From the NCBI RefSeq assembly GCF_003268655.1, contig NZ_CP029642.1:2170001-2234000 (forward strand): 64,000 nt of DNA, in the 5' to 3' direction. The DNA comes from Arthrobacter dokdonellae (GTDB taxonomy: Bacteria > Actinomycetota > Actinomycetes > Actinomycetales > Micrococcaceae). A model generated the notes under the pieces. That model searched no databases, had not been told where the DNA came from, and saw only the letters and a program-made list of their open reading frames with translations. Numbering within the stretch: the stretch's first letter is position 1; every line of letters starts with the position of its first letter. Of the stretch, positions 1-8,369 are shown piece after piece. The position numbers were made by a program, and so were the translations under genes.

Positions 1-726
1 AAAGTCGGCATGGACGCCTCGGGAGCCAACGGCGTGGACTGGGGGCGCCGCGGCTCCCGGAAGTACATCATCCAGTCCGTGGAGGCGTCGTTGCGGCGGC
101 TGGGCACCGACTTCATCGACCTGTACCAGTTCCACACGCCGGACCCGTTCACCCCCATTGCCGAAACCCTCAGCGCCATGGACCGCCTCGTCCAGGACGG
201 CAAGGTCCGGTACATCGGACACTCGAACATGGCCGGCTGGCAGGTCGCCGAGGCCGAGTTCACCGCCCGCGCCGTCGGCGGAAGCCGCTTCATTTCCAGC
301 CAAAACCACTACAACCTGCTGGACCGTCGCGCCGAGCTGGAAGTGGTGCCCGCGGCGGAGGCCTACGGGCTGGGTGTGCTGCCGTACTTCCCGCTGGCCA
401 ACGGGCTGCTGACCGGCAAATACAGCTCCGGCACGGCACCGGAGGGCAGCCGGCTGACACACACGCGCCAGAACATGGTCTCCGACGCCGATCTTGGCCA
501 GCTGAAGGCGTTTGGCGCCTTTGCCGCCGAACGCGGGCTCACCGAACTGGACGTGGCGTTCTCCTGGCTCGCGGCCCAGCCGTCGGTGGCAAGCGTCATC
601 GCCGGGGCCACCAGGCCGGAACAAGTCCGGCAGAACGCCGCGTCGGCCTCGTGGACGCCGACGGCCGCCGACCTCGCCGCGCTTGACGCGATCTTCCCGC
701 GGACGCCCAAGGTCGCCCTCTTCTAG
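1..726 (+). CDS. Aldo/keto reductase, 5' end missing
   Basis: The reading frame is open from the first base, so the N-terminus lies outside the window and about 241 residues are visible. The segment starting SLRRLGTDFIDLYQFH, the later GKVRYIGHSNM, and the C-terminal SVASVIAGATRPEQVRQN are hallmarks of the aldo/keto reductase (TIM-barrel, NADPH-dependent) family; the last one helps bind the cofactor phosphate. The catalytic Tyr, Asp and Lys region is partly cut off, so activity cannot be judged. The substrate is unknown: family members reduce sugars, aldehydes or small ketones. It converges on the MFS gene that follows, with 36 bases between the two stops. Confidence 0.85.
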   Translation, partial: KVGMDASGANGVDWGRRGSRKYIIQSVEASLRRLGTDFIDLYQFHTPDPFTPIAETLSAMDRLVQDGKVRYIGHSNMAGWQVAEAEFTARAVGGSRFISSQNHYNLLDRRAELEVVPAAEAYGLGVLPYFPLANGLLTGKYSSGTAPEGSRLTHTRQNMVSDADLGQLKAFGAFAAERGLTELDVAFSWLAAQPSVASVIAGATRPEQVRQNAASASWTPTAADLAALDAIFPRTPKVALF

Positions 727-762
727 CCGCCCAGCCGACGCTCCTGCGGTTGCGGGGCGCTT

Positions 763-2214
763 TCATGGCTTGTCGGCCAGTTCCTCCCCGGGTGCCGTGC
801 GTCGCATGAGGGCGGCGAGGACCACGGCGCCCAGCGCCATGAACGTGGCCGCGAGGAAGGCGGCACGCATGCCCGCGACGAGGTCCCCGCGGGCGGAGAC
901 CAGCGCGTAGATGGCGACCAACAGCGCGGTCCCGGCCGCCCCGGCGACCTGCTGCAGCGTGCTCATGATGGCGGAGCCGTGAGAGTACAGGGCAGGCGGC
1001 AGCGGGTTGAGGCCAGTCGTGAAGGCGGGCGTGAACATGAGGGCCAGGCCCAGGTTGAGCGCCGTCTGGACGGTGATGATCCACCAGATGGCGGTGTGGC
1101 CGGTCAGTTGCGAGTACTGCCACAGGCACAGCACCATCAGGACGGAGCCGGAAACGGTCAAGGGCCGCGGTCCGATCCTGTCGAACAGCCGCCCAATGAA
1201 CGGACCGGAGAGTCCCATGACGAGCCCGCCGGGCAGGAGGATCAAGCCCGTGGTCTGCGCGTCGACGTGCAGCACCGATTGCAGGTAGATGGGCAGCAGC
1301 AGGACGCCGCCGAAGAGCGCCATCATCGCCACGACCAAGAGCAGCGTGGAAACGGTGAACATGCGGTAGTTGAATGCGCGCAGGTCGAGCAGGGGAGCAC
1401 CGCTGCGCTGCAGCCGCAGCTGGCGTGCCACGAAAAGGGCCATCGCAGCCACGCCGACAGACAGGGCGGCGATCGCAGGAACGTTGGGTCCGCTGCCCGG
1501 TGCCGCCGCCCCGATCTGGCTCAGGCCATAGACCACGCCGCCGAAGGCGGGGATGCTCAGGGCGACTGATCCGGCGTCGAGCTTCTGGTGCCCCGTTTCG
1601 CCCACGTTCGTCAGGAAGCGGGCGCCAACGGCCATGGCGGCCAGCGCCACCGGCAGGACAAAGATGAACATGAACCGCCAGGCAAAGTGCTCCAGAATGA
1701 AGCCGGAGACCGTCGGCCCCAGTGCGGGGGCAACGGAAATGGCAATCGTGACGTTGCCCATGACCATGCCGCGGCGTGCCACGGGCACCAGGGTCAGGAT
1801 GGTGGTCATCAGCAGCGGAAGCATCACGGCCGTGCCGCAGGCCTGAATGACGCGCGCCAGCATGAGGACGGGGAATCCGGGCGCCGCAGCCGCCAGCGCA
1901 GTGCCGGCCGAGAAGAAGCCGATCGCCGTCAGGAACGCCTGCCGGGTGGTGAGGCGCTGGAGGATGAAACCCGTGGTGGGAATGACCACGGCCATGGTCA
2001 GCATGAAGCCGGTGGCGAGCCACTGCACAGTGCTCGAACTGACGCCGAGATCCGTCATGAGGCGCGGCAGGGCAACGTTCATGATGGTTTCGTTCAGGAT
2101 GACGACGAACGTCGCCGCCAGCAGCGTGACGATGACGGTCGTGGACTGGCGCGACAACCTTGCCGTGGGATCAACCGTGGATTGGTTGACAGTGCCGGGA
2201 GTGTCCCGTGACAT
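763..2214 (-). CDS. MFS drug exporter, DHA2 (14-TM) type
   Basis: An inner-membrane proton-coupled exporter of the major facilitator superfamily. The protein is 483 residues and highly hydrophobic, with the early block LPRLMTDLGVSSSTVQWLAT and a following PTTGFILQRLTTRQAF that match the start of EmrB/QacA-like transporters. The frame is open further upstream, but the extra 55 residues are Arg/Pro-rich. I chose the ATG at 2214, which has AAGG about 7 bases before it and starts MSRDTPGTVNQ. Substrate cannot be deduced. It lies 226 bases downstream of the GNAT gene on the same strand, which may be coincidental or may form an export/acetylation pair. Confidence 0.85.
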   Translation of the reverse strand: MSRDTPGTVNQSTVDPTARLSRQSTTVIVTLLAATFVVILNETIMNVALPRLMTDLGVSSSTVQWLATGFMLTMAVVIPTTGFILQRLTTRQAFLTAIGFFSAGTALAAAAPGFPVLMLARVIQACGTAVMLPLLMTTILTLVPVARRGMVMGNVTIAISVAPALGPTVSGFILEHFAWRFMFIFVLPVALAAMAVGARFLTNVGETGHQKLDAGSVALSIPAFGGVVYGLSQIGAAAPGSGPNVPAIAALSVGVAAMALFVARQLRLQRSGAPLLDLRAFNYRMFTVSTLLLVVAMMALFGGVLLLPIYLQSVLHVDAQTTGLILLPGGLVMGLSGPFIGRLFDRIGPRPLTVSGSVLMVLCLWQYSQLTGHTAIWWIITVQTALNLGLALMFTPAFTTGLNPLPPALYSHGSAIMSTLQQVAGAAGTALLVAIYALVSARGDLVAGMRAAFLAATFMALGAVVLAALMRRTAPGEELADKP

Positions 2215-2440
2215 GGAGGACCTTAAGGGTGGAAAGCCGGGTGCGGGCGGCGGGAACAGGTTACACATCCTATGGCGCGGCGGTGAGGCTTGTCGAGACC
2301 TGGCCCGCCGCTGGTTGCGCTTGTTGAGACTCCGGCGTGCGCCGATTGTGCAGTTTTGGCGACGTACGACGCCGGTCACCCCGCCGTATCCGTGCCCTCG
2401 CCGCCCGTAGCGCCTTCAGCGGCCCGGCCGGGACCAGGCG

Positions 2441-2974
2441 TCAGCCGTGCAGGACCTTCTGGAACAGCACGTGGTCCTGCCAGGCGCCGTTGATCTTGAT
2501 GTACTCCGGCGCCAGTCCGATCTCCACAAACCCGTTGCGTCCCAGCACCTTCCGGGAGCCCGTGTTGTGCCCCAGCGTCGCGGCCTGCAGCCGGTGAAGG
2601 CCCATTTCGGTGGCGAAGGAGGCGACGAAGGCCACGGCCGCCGTCGCAAGGCCGCGCCCCTGAAAGTCGCTGGCAATCCAGTAGCCGACGTGCCCGTTCT
2701 GGAATGCGCCGCGGACCACGTCGGTGAGGGAAATGCACCCCAACAGTTCGGAGCCGTCGAACATGGCCCAGAAGAAGCTGCGGCCGGCAGTCCGCTCGGC
2801 CAGTGAGGCGGACAGCCGCTCGTGCTGGCCGGCGGAGGTGTAGAAGCTGTCCGGACGGATCGGTTCCCACGGCTGCAGGTAGGTCCGGTTCCGTGCATAG
2901 GCAACCGCCAGGGCGTCGGCGTCGGACGGTTCAAGGGGACGGATGGAGACGGAGTCGTGGAGCGCAACAGTCAT
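2441..2974 (-). CDS. GNAT acetyltransferase, RimJ/RimL type
   Basis: A 177-residue acetyl-CoA-dependent N-acetyltransferase. The start MTVALHDSVSIRPLEPSDAD and the downstream GHVGYWIASDFQGRGLATAA contain the acetyl-CoA pyrophosphate-binding loop (Q-G-R-G-L-A), followed by NTGSRKVLGRNGF, typical of enzymes that modify the N-terminal Ala of ribosomal proteins or antibiotics. The frame continues upstream through low-complexity Gly/Arg/Ala, which is the translated repeat at 2997-3116, so the ATG at 2974 is preferred. Target unknown. Confidence 0.85.
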   Translation of the reverse strand: MTVALHDSVSIRPLEPSDADALAVAYARNRTYLQPWEPIRPDSFYTSAGQHERLSASLAERTAGRSFFWAMFDGSELLGCISLTDVVRGAFQNGHVGYWIASDFQGRGLATAAVAFVASFATEMGLHRLQAATLGHNTGSRKVLGRNGFVEIGLAPEYIKINGAWQDHVLFQKVLHG

Positions 2975-2996
2975 GCGTCCCAGCGTACGGGAGGCC

Positions 2997-3116
2997 GGCG
3001 CCGCACTCCGCCCGCGCACCCGGCGCCGCACTCCGCCCGCGCACCCGGGACCGCACCCCGTCCCCGCACCCGGCGCACCCGGCGCCGCACCCCGTCCCCG
3101 CACCCGGCGGCGCCCC
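2997..3116. repeat. GC-rich degenerate tandem repeat
   Basis: Between the SDR and GNAT genes the sequence repeats a unit of roughly 20-25 bases built on CGGCGCCGCACTCCGCCCG and GCACCCGG, about five times with drift. It contains no long runs of A or T. It separates the three-gene acyl-CoA operon from the GNAT gene. No function is visible; it may be slippage-generated. Confidence 0.7.
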
Positions 3117-3120
3117 GGGT

Positions 3121-3942
3121 CTACTCGCGCGTCGGCCGGTCCGGGAGCGTCAACGGCTCCGTGACCTGGTGGTAGTAGGGGGCCGCGGCCACCGTCATTC
3201 CGCCATCCACCACCAGGGTCTGCCCGGTCATGTACGCGGACTTGTCGGAGAGCAGGAATTCCACGGCGTTGGCCATGTCCGCGACAGTCCCGGGGCGTCC
3301 CAACGGGATGGTTTCCAGCACCCGCTCCATGGGCGCCATCCCAGGCATCCCGTAGAAATAGTCGAGCGAGTCGGATTGGATGAGTCCGCCGTTGACCCCG
3401 TTGACGTTGATGCCGTAGCCGGCAAATTCCACAGCCATGTAGCGGATGAACGACTCCACCGCCGCCTTGTACGGGCCCAGCGCGGCGTAGCTGGCGAAGC
3501 CGCGCGTGCTGCCGTAGCTGGTCACGGCCACGATCCGCCCGCCGTTGTCCATCAGCTTCACGGCCTCCTGCGCGCCCAGGACAAAAGGGCGCAGGTTCAT
3601 GGCGTAGGAGCGGTCAAGGTGATGGACCTTCAGGTCCACGATCTTCTTGAACGCCGCGGCGGCGGCATTGTTGACGAAGTAGTCCAGGCGGCCGTACTCG
3701 GCGGCCGCGGCGTCGAACAGTTCAACAATGCCGGCAGGGTCCTCCACATCGGCCTTGACCGAGATGGCCCGCCCACCTAACCGCCGGGCCTCGGCGGCGA
3801 CGTCGTCCGCCAGGTCCGCGTTCCGCCGGTAGTTGACGACGACGGCGGCCCCCTCCGCGGCGAGCGCCAGGGCCAGGTGCCTGCCGATCCCGCGCGACGA
3901 GCCGGTGATCAGGGCAATTTTTCCGTCGTACTTTCCGCTCAC
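3121..3942 (-). CDS. Short-chain dehydrogenase/reductase, FabL/ChcA-like enoyl reductase
   Basis: A 273-residue NAD(P)H-dependent SDR. The cofactor loop GSSRGIG is at residues 14-20 and the NNA motif near 91-93. The catalytic Tyr152 and Lys159 are spaced Y-x6-K (YAALGPYK) rather than the classical Y-x3-K. That spacing is known from FabL-type enoyl-ACP reductases and suggests reduction of an enoyl thioester rather than a ketoacyl group. It overlaps the acyl-CoA dehydrogenase gene by 4 bases (ATGA), so the two are translationally coupled. In this operon it is a candidate for reducing cyclic enoyl-CoA intermediates (as ChcA does). An ordinary FabG/FabL role cannot be excluded. Confidence 0.8.
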   Translation of the reverse strand: MSGKYDGKIALITGSSRGIGRHLALALAAEGAAVVVNYRRNADLADDVAAEARRLGGRAISVKADVEDPAGIVELFDAAAAEYGRLDYFVNNAAAAAFKKIVDLKVHHLDRSYAMNLRPFVLGAQEAVKLMDNGGRIVAVTSYGSTRGFASYAALGPYKAAVESFIRYMAVEFAGYGINVNGVNGGLIQSDSLDYFYGMPGMAPMERVLETIPLGRPGTVADMANAVEFLLSDKSAYMTGQTLVVDGGMTVAAAPYYHQVTEPLTLPDRPTRE

Positions 3943-5144
3943 GCGCCTGCCTCTTCCTGTGCTGCCGCCCGGTCAAGGAGGTCCTTGGCAATGACCGTCT
4001 TCTGGATTTCGTTGGTGCCTTCCTCAAAGCGCTGGGCGCGGGCGTCCCGGTAAACCCTTTCGATGGGTTCGGACTTCCAGTAGCCCAGCCCGCCGTGGAC
4101 CTGCAGGGCCTTGTCGGTGACGCGGGTGAGCATGTCCACCGCCGTCAGCTTCGCCATCGAGGACAGCGCCGCGGCGTCGCCCGCGACGTCCTCCCACTGC
4201 GCGGCGGCGTGCATGACCAGGGCCCGGGCGGCCTGGATGTCGGCGGCGTTTTCGGCCAGCATGAAGGCGATCGCCTGCCGGGAGGCGATGGGCTTGCCAA
4301 AGGTGACGCGCCGCCTGGCGTAGGCCACGGCCAGTTCCTGCGCCCGTTCGGCCAGGCCCACGCAGCTCATGGCCACCGAGATCCGGCTCGGCGTCAGGAA
4401 GCCGCCCAGCGCAATGGCCAGCCCGTCGCCCTCCCGCCCCAGCCGGTTGGCCACGGGCACGGGCGTGTCGCGGAACGTCAGCCGGGCGTGGTCGGTGCCG
4501 CGCACGCCCATGGTGTTCGAGGTGTCCTCCACGGTGGCGCCGGGGGATTCGCGCCCCACCAGCAGGGCCACCGTCCCGTCCTTGCCGAGGCTGCCTTCCA
4601 GCCGGGCGAACAGCAGCCAGTAGTCGCAGTCCACGCCGAAGGTGATCAGGTGCTTGTGGCCGTTGAGCAGGTACACGTCCCCGTCGCGGCGCACAGTGGA
4701 GGTGATGTCCGCACCGGTCCCGTTGTCGGGTTCGGTGAGCGTGAAGGCCACGGTGATGTCCCCGGCCACCGACGGCACCACGAATCGTTGGCGCTGTTCC
4801 TCGGTGGCGTGCGGGTTCATGGAGCGCCACGTGCCGTTGACCACGTGGACAATCATCCGGATCGACGCGTGCGACCGCGAGAACACCTCCATCAGGCCCA
4901 TCCACTGCGTGAAGGAAAGCCCCGCACCGCCAAGTTCGCGCGGCGCGGCCAGCCCCAGAAAGCCGCGTTCCCTCAGCTCCGTCCGCAGAGTCGCCGGGAC
5001 GGCGCCGGTGGCCTCGATCACGCCCGCCCACTTTTCGCCGGGCCCCTCCACCCACTCCGTCACCCCGGCGAGAAGCCGCTCGTAGCTTCCGGGGTCGACG
5101 GCGGTGCCGCGCCCGTCCAGGCCCGCCAGCTGGCCAACCGTCAT
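3939..5144 (-). CDS. Acyl-CoA dehydrogenase
   Basis: A 401-residue FAD enzyme that introduces, or in some pathways handles, an alpha,beta double bond in acyl-CoA esters. FAD/substrate motifs include AFTLTEPDNGTGAD near 133-146 and the GGLGYWKSEPIERVYRDAR block near 351-369. The catalytic base is Glu375 in RFEEGTNEIQ. Family length is about 380-400, so it is complete. The start overlaps the stop of the upstream fusion gene by 4 bases. Together with the ligase fusion and the SDR it forms a compact acyl-CoA pathway. The substrate is not deducible from sequence alone, but the context suggests a cyclic acid derived from shikimate. Confidence 0.88.
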   Translation of the reverse strand: MTVGQLAGLDGRGTAVDPGSYERLLAGVTEWVEGPGEKWAGVIEATGAVPATLRTELRERGFLGLAAPRELGGAGLSFTQWMGLMEVFSRSHASIRMIVHVVNGTWRSMNPHATEEQRQRFVVPSVAGDITVAFTLTEPDNGTGADITSTVRRDGDVYLLNGHKHLITFGVDCDYWLLFARLEGSLGKDGTVALLVGRESPGATVEDTSNTMGVRGTDHARLTFRDTPVPVANRLGREGDGLAIALGGFLTPSRISVAMSCVGLAERAQELAVAYARRRVTFGKPIASRQAIAFMLAENAADIQAARALVMHAAAQWEDVAGDAAALSSMAKLTAVDMLTRVTDKALQVHGGLGYWKSEPIERVYRDARAQRFEEGTNEIQKTVIAKDLLDRAAAQEEAGA

Positions 5145-8100
5145 GGCCGTCCCTCCCGTCCGTCGTCCGCTCCCTGCCCGCCGGGCGCCTGTCCGTCCGC
5201 GGACGACGCCGTACCTTGCGCCGGTGACGTCCCGTGCCCCGTGAGGGGCGCGAGCCGGGCGGCGCGTTCGCGGAGCACAAACTTCTGCACCTTGCCCACA
5301 ATGTTGCGGGGGACCGCGTCCACGATCTCCAGCCGCTCGGGCCAGTAGTGCTTGCTGACGCCGTGGCCGTCCAGGAACTCCTGCATCCCGGCGAACGTCA
5401 GGCTGGCGCCGGGGGCCAGCGCGACAAAGAGGCAGGCACGTTCGCCCAGCCGGGCGTCGGGCATGGCCACGATGGCGGCCTCGCCGACGGCCGGGTGCGT
5501 GTGCAGCAGCTGTTCGATCTCGTAGACCGGCAGCTTCTCCCCGCCCCGGTTGATGACGTCCTTGACGCGCCCGGTGATGCGCAGGTAGCCGTCGTCGTCC
5601 AGGGTGGCCACGTCGCCTGTGCGGTACCAGTGGTCGGTCGTAAAGGTCTCCGCGGCCAGTTCGGGCCGGTCGAGGTAGCCGTCGAAGACGGTGTTGCTGG
5701 AGATCTCGAGGTTGCCGTCCGCGCCGGGGGGAAGCGGCCGGCCGTCGTCGTCGATGATGCGCAGCCGGACGCCCGGCAGCGCCCGGCCGTCGGTGCCCCA
5801 GGCCTTCGCCGGCGGGTCGTAGGGGGCGGAAAGGGTGGCAAGCCCGGTTTCCGTGGTGCCGAAGGCGCCGCAGACGGCGGCGCCGAGCACGCGGGTGGCG
5901 CGTTCGGCCAGGGCCCGGGGGACGGCGGCGCCGGTCACCACAAAGGTGTGCAGCCGCGCCGGGGCGCGCGCCCCGCCCTCAACCGCGTGCACCAGGTCGG
6001 TCAGAAACGGCGTGGCGGCCTGGACAAAGCTGCCCTCCCAGTTGTGGAGGACGGCGAGGGCACGGTCGGCGTCCCACACGCTTTGCACGATCTGCGGGGC
6101 ACCCAGCACAAAGGCCAGCCACATGCCGTAGAGGAAGCCGGTCTGGTGCGCCAGCGGGGAGGGGATGAAGACGGTGTCGGATCCGCTCAGGCCGAGCTGG
6201 GCGGCCTGCAGCGCGGCGGCGCGGGAGAGCCTGCGGTGGGTGTGGACCACGCCCTTGGGCGGGCCGGAGGTGCCGGAGGTCAACAGAAGCTGGGCGTCGT
6301 CGTCGGGGCGGGGCGCGCGGGCGTCGATGGCGGCGCGGTCCACGTGCGCTGCTGCCCTGGCCTGGTGCCAGACCTGCCACCGCACCGGGCCCGGCGAGCC
6401 GGTGCCGGGCGGCATCAGCCGGGCCGTGCCGGGTGTGCCGTGGACCACAAACACGTGTTCCACCATGATGCCATCCAGCAACGGATCGCGCCCGGCCGCT
6501 GCCGCGTCCAGGAGGGCGGCCGTTTCGTCGGAGTGCTGGCGGCCGCGAAAGTTGTCGGCGACGATCAGGATCCTGGCCCGGGACTGCTGCAGCGCGTACG
6601 CCATTTCGCGCTGGCGGAAGATGGGCATGATGGGGCAGATGACGGCCCCGATCCGCATGGCCGCGGCGGCGATCACCACGAACTGGCGCCAGTTGGGCAG
6701 CTGCACGGCGATCCGCTCCCCGTGCTCCACGCCGAGGGAGAGGAACACCGCCGCGGCGCGGTCCACGTCGTCGTCCAGCGCCTGCCAGCTCAAGTGCGGG
6801 GCCGTGTCCCAGCGGGCGTCGACCACGGCCAGGGCGTGCGGCTTTTCCGCCGCCCACTTGCGGATCCAGTCGGAGGCGGTGAGCTCCCCGGCGGACTCCG
6901 CGCGGGCCAGGGAGTCGCTGACGGCGGCCTGCTCGGCCAGTGCCGTCGTGGCGCCCTCGCGCGCCGGACCGGCCTCCACCTCCATGTCCAGCCCCAGCGT
7001 CTGCATGGCGTCCAGGAACATGGGGTAGGAGATGCGGTAGGCGTTGGGGTAGGTGAGCAGGGAACGGCCCTCCGCGGCGGAGGCGGCAACGGCCAGCGAC
7101 ATCAGGACCCGGTGGTCGTTGAAGGACGAGAGGTGCGCGCTGGCCAGGCGCGGCACGCCGCGGACCCGCAGGTCGGTGCCGTCAAAGTCCAGGTCCGCGC
7201 CCATGGAGTTCAACTGCAGCATGGCCACCACACGGTCGGACTCCTTCAGGCGCACATGCTCCACATGGCGGAACACGCTTTCGCCGTCGGCAAGGGCCGC
7301 CATCACGGACAGCACCGGCAGCATGTCCGGCACGGTGCGGCAGTCCACCTCCACGGGGGCCAGCCGCATGCCGTTGTGGCGCACGCGCACGCAGTCCGCC
7401 CCGGCGTCGTATTTCATGGGAAGGCCCATGGCGGAGACGATGTCCAGGAGCTCGGACTCGGGGTGGTCGGTGCCGTCGGAACTGGTCTGGCGCAGGCCCT
7501 TGAGCAGGATGTCGGCGGGGTGCATCCCGGCCACGGCAAGGCCGAACGCGGCCGAGCCGATGTCCGGCGGCAGCACCAGGTCCACCGGGCGGGCCTGCTG
7601 GTTGGCCGGGATGTGGAAGCGCTGCCAGTCGCCGGCAACGTCCACCTGCAGGCCGAACTGGCGCATCATGCGCACGGTCAGCTCCACGTAGGTGCGCTCG
7701 TTCAACGGCCCGTCCACCACCACCGTTGTCGCATCGAGCGCGAACGGGGCGGCCATGAGCAGCCCCGACACCCATTGGGAGAGGGTGCCGGCAATGTGCA
7801 CGACGCCTCCGGTGGGGCGGCGCGCCTTGACGTGCAGGGGCGGGCAGTCGTTGGGCGAATGGGCCTCGATGCCCATTTGGCCCAGTCCTGCCAGGAGCGG
7901 GCCGATGGGCCGATGGGCGAAGTATTTTTGGCCCGTGACCGTCACATCGCGGTCCGCCAGGGCGGCCAGTCCGGCCAGAAAGTACAGGGTGCTGCCGGAG
8001 CTGCCCGCGGACACCGTCCCGTTGCGCGCGCGATACGGCCCGCCGTGGACAATGAACGTATCCCCCTCCACCTCAATCCGCGTGCCGAGCGAGCGCAGGG

Positions 8101-8275
8101 CGGAGACGGTGTACTGCACGTGCCGGGCGTCGCTGAGGCCGCGGATCCGGCTGGTGCCGGGGGCCAGGGAGGCCAGGATCAGCGCGCGGTGGGCGTGGTA
8201 TTTGGAGTTGGGGACCAGAACGGTCCCGCGGACAAGGTCGGTGGTTCCCACGACTGACAAATGCACAATTCGCAC
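5141..8275 (-). CDS. Fusion: EPSP-synthase-like domain + acyl-CoA/AMP ligase
   Basis: A 1044-residue two-domain protein. Residues 1-435 are AroA-like (5-enolpyruvylshikimate-3-phosphate synthase fold). Recognisable residues, by E. coli numbering, are K22=K25, R27=R30, R124=R122, D313=D317, K340/E341=K344/E345, R344=R348 and H385/R386=H388/R389. Several ligand residues differ: S23 is Y26, S169 is Leu, N336 is His, and K411 (PEP-binding) is replaced around I415. Residues 460-1005 are an ANL-family adenylating ligase: P-loop LTSGTSGPPKG at 665-675, TGDVATLDDDGY at 886-897, and a C-terminal GK (K995) for the first half-reaction. The start is GTG at 8275 with no strong Shine-Dalgarno. The fusion implies substrate hand-over from a shikimate-like compound to CoA activation. 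It is unlikely to be the housekeeping AroA. Confidence 0.82.
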   Translation of the reverse strand: MRIVHLSVVGTTDLVRGTVLVPNSKYHAHRALILASLAPGTSRIRGLSDARHVQYTVSALRSLGTRIEVEGDTFIVHGGPYRARNGTVSAGSSGSTLYFLAGLAALADRDVTVTGQKYFAHRPIGPLLAGLGQMGIEAHSPNDCPPLHVKARRPTGGVVHIAGTLSQWVSGLLMAAPFALDATTVVVDGPLNERTYVELTVRMMRQFGLQVDVAGDWQRFHIPANQQARPVDLVLPPDIGSAAFGLAVAGMHPADILLKGLRQTSSDGTDHPESELLDIVSAMGLPMKYDAGADCVRVRHNGMRLAPVEVDCRTVPDMLPVLSVMAALADGESVFRHVEHVRLKESDRVVAMLQLNSMGADLDFDGTDLRVRGVPRLASAHLSSFNDHRVLMSLAVAASAAEGRSLLTYPNAYRISYPMFLDAMQTLGLDMEVEAGPAREGATTALAEQAAVSDSLARAESAGELTASDWIRKWAAEKPHALAVVDARWDTAPHLSWQALDDDVDRAAAVFLSLGVEHGERIAVQLPNWRQFVVIAAAAMRIGAVICPIMPIFRQREMAYALQQSRARILIVADNFRGRQHSDETAALLDAAAAGRDPLLDGIMVEHVFVVHGTPGTARLMPPGTGSPGPVRWQVWHQARAAAHVDRAAIDARAPRPDDDAQLLLTSGTSGPPKGVVHTHRRLSRAAALQAAQLGLSGSDTVFIPSPLAHQTGFLYGMWLAFVLGAPQIVQSVWDADRALAVLHNWEGSFVQAATPFLTDLVHAVEGGARAPARLHTFVVTGAAVPRALAERATRVLGAAVCGAFGTTETGLATLSAPYDPPAKAWGTDGRALPGVRLRIIDDDGRPLPPGADGNLEISSNTVFDGYLDRPELAAETFTTDHWYRTGDVATLDDDGYLRITGRVKDVINRGGEKLPVYEIEQLLHTHPAVGEAAIVAMPDARLGERACLFVALAPGASLTFAGMQEFLDGHGVSKHYWPERLEIVDAVPRNIVGKVQKFVLRERAARLAPLTGHGTSPAQGTASSADGQAPGGQGADDGREGRP

Positions 8276-8369
8276 CCGATTCCCATTGACAAGGTCTCTG
8301 CGTCCGCCCGTACGGGGGCTTTGCTGCCAGCCTACGCGTTGACGGCGGGAATGGGCAGGGGCGTTTTTA

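Noticed and set aside
596..2023. Long open frame opposite and in other frames across the MFS gene
   Set aside because: It is an Arg/His/Gly-rich shadow of the hydrophobic MFS gene, typical for high-GC DNA.
5234..8257. 1007-codon plus-strand frame antisense to the AroA-ligase fusion
   Set aside because: Gly/His/Val-rich antisense shadow lacking any domain; the minus-strand gene has clear motifs throughout.
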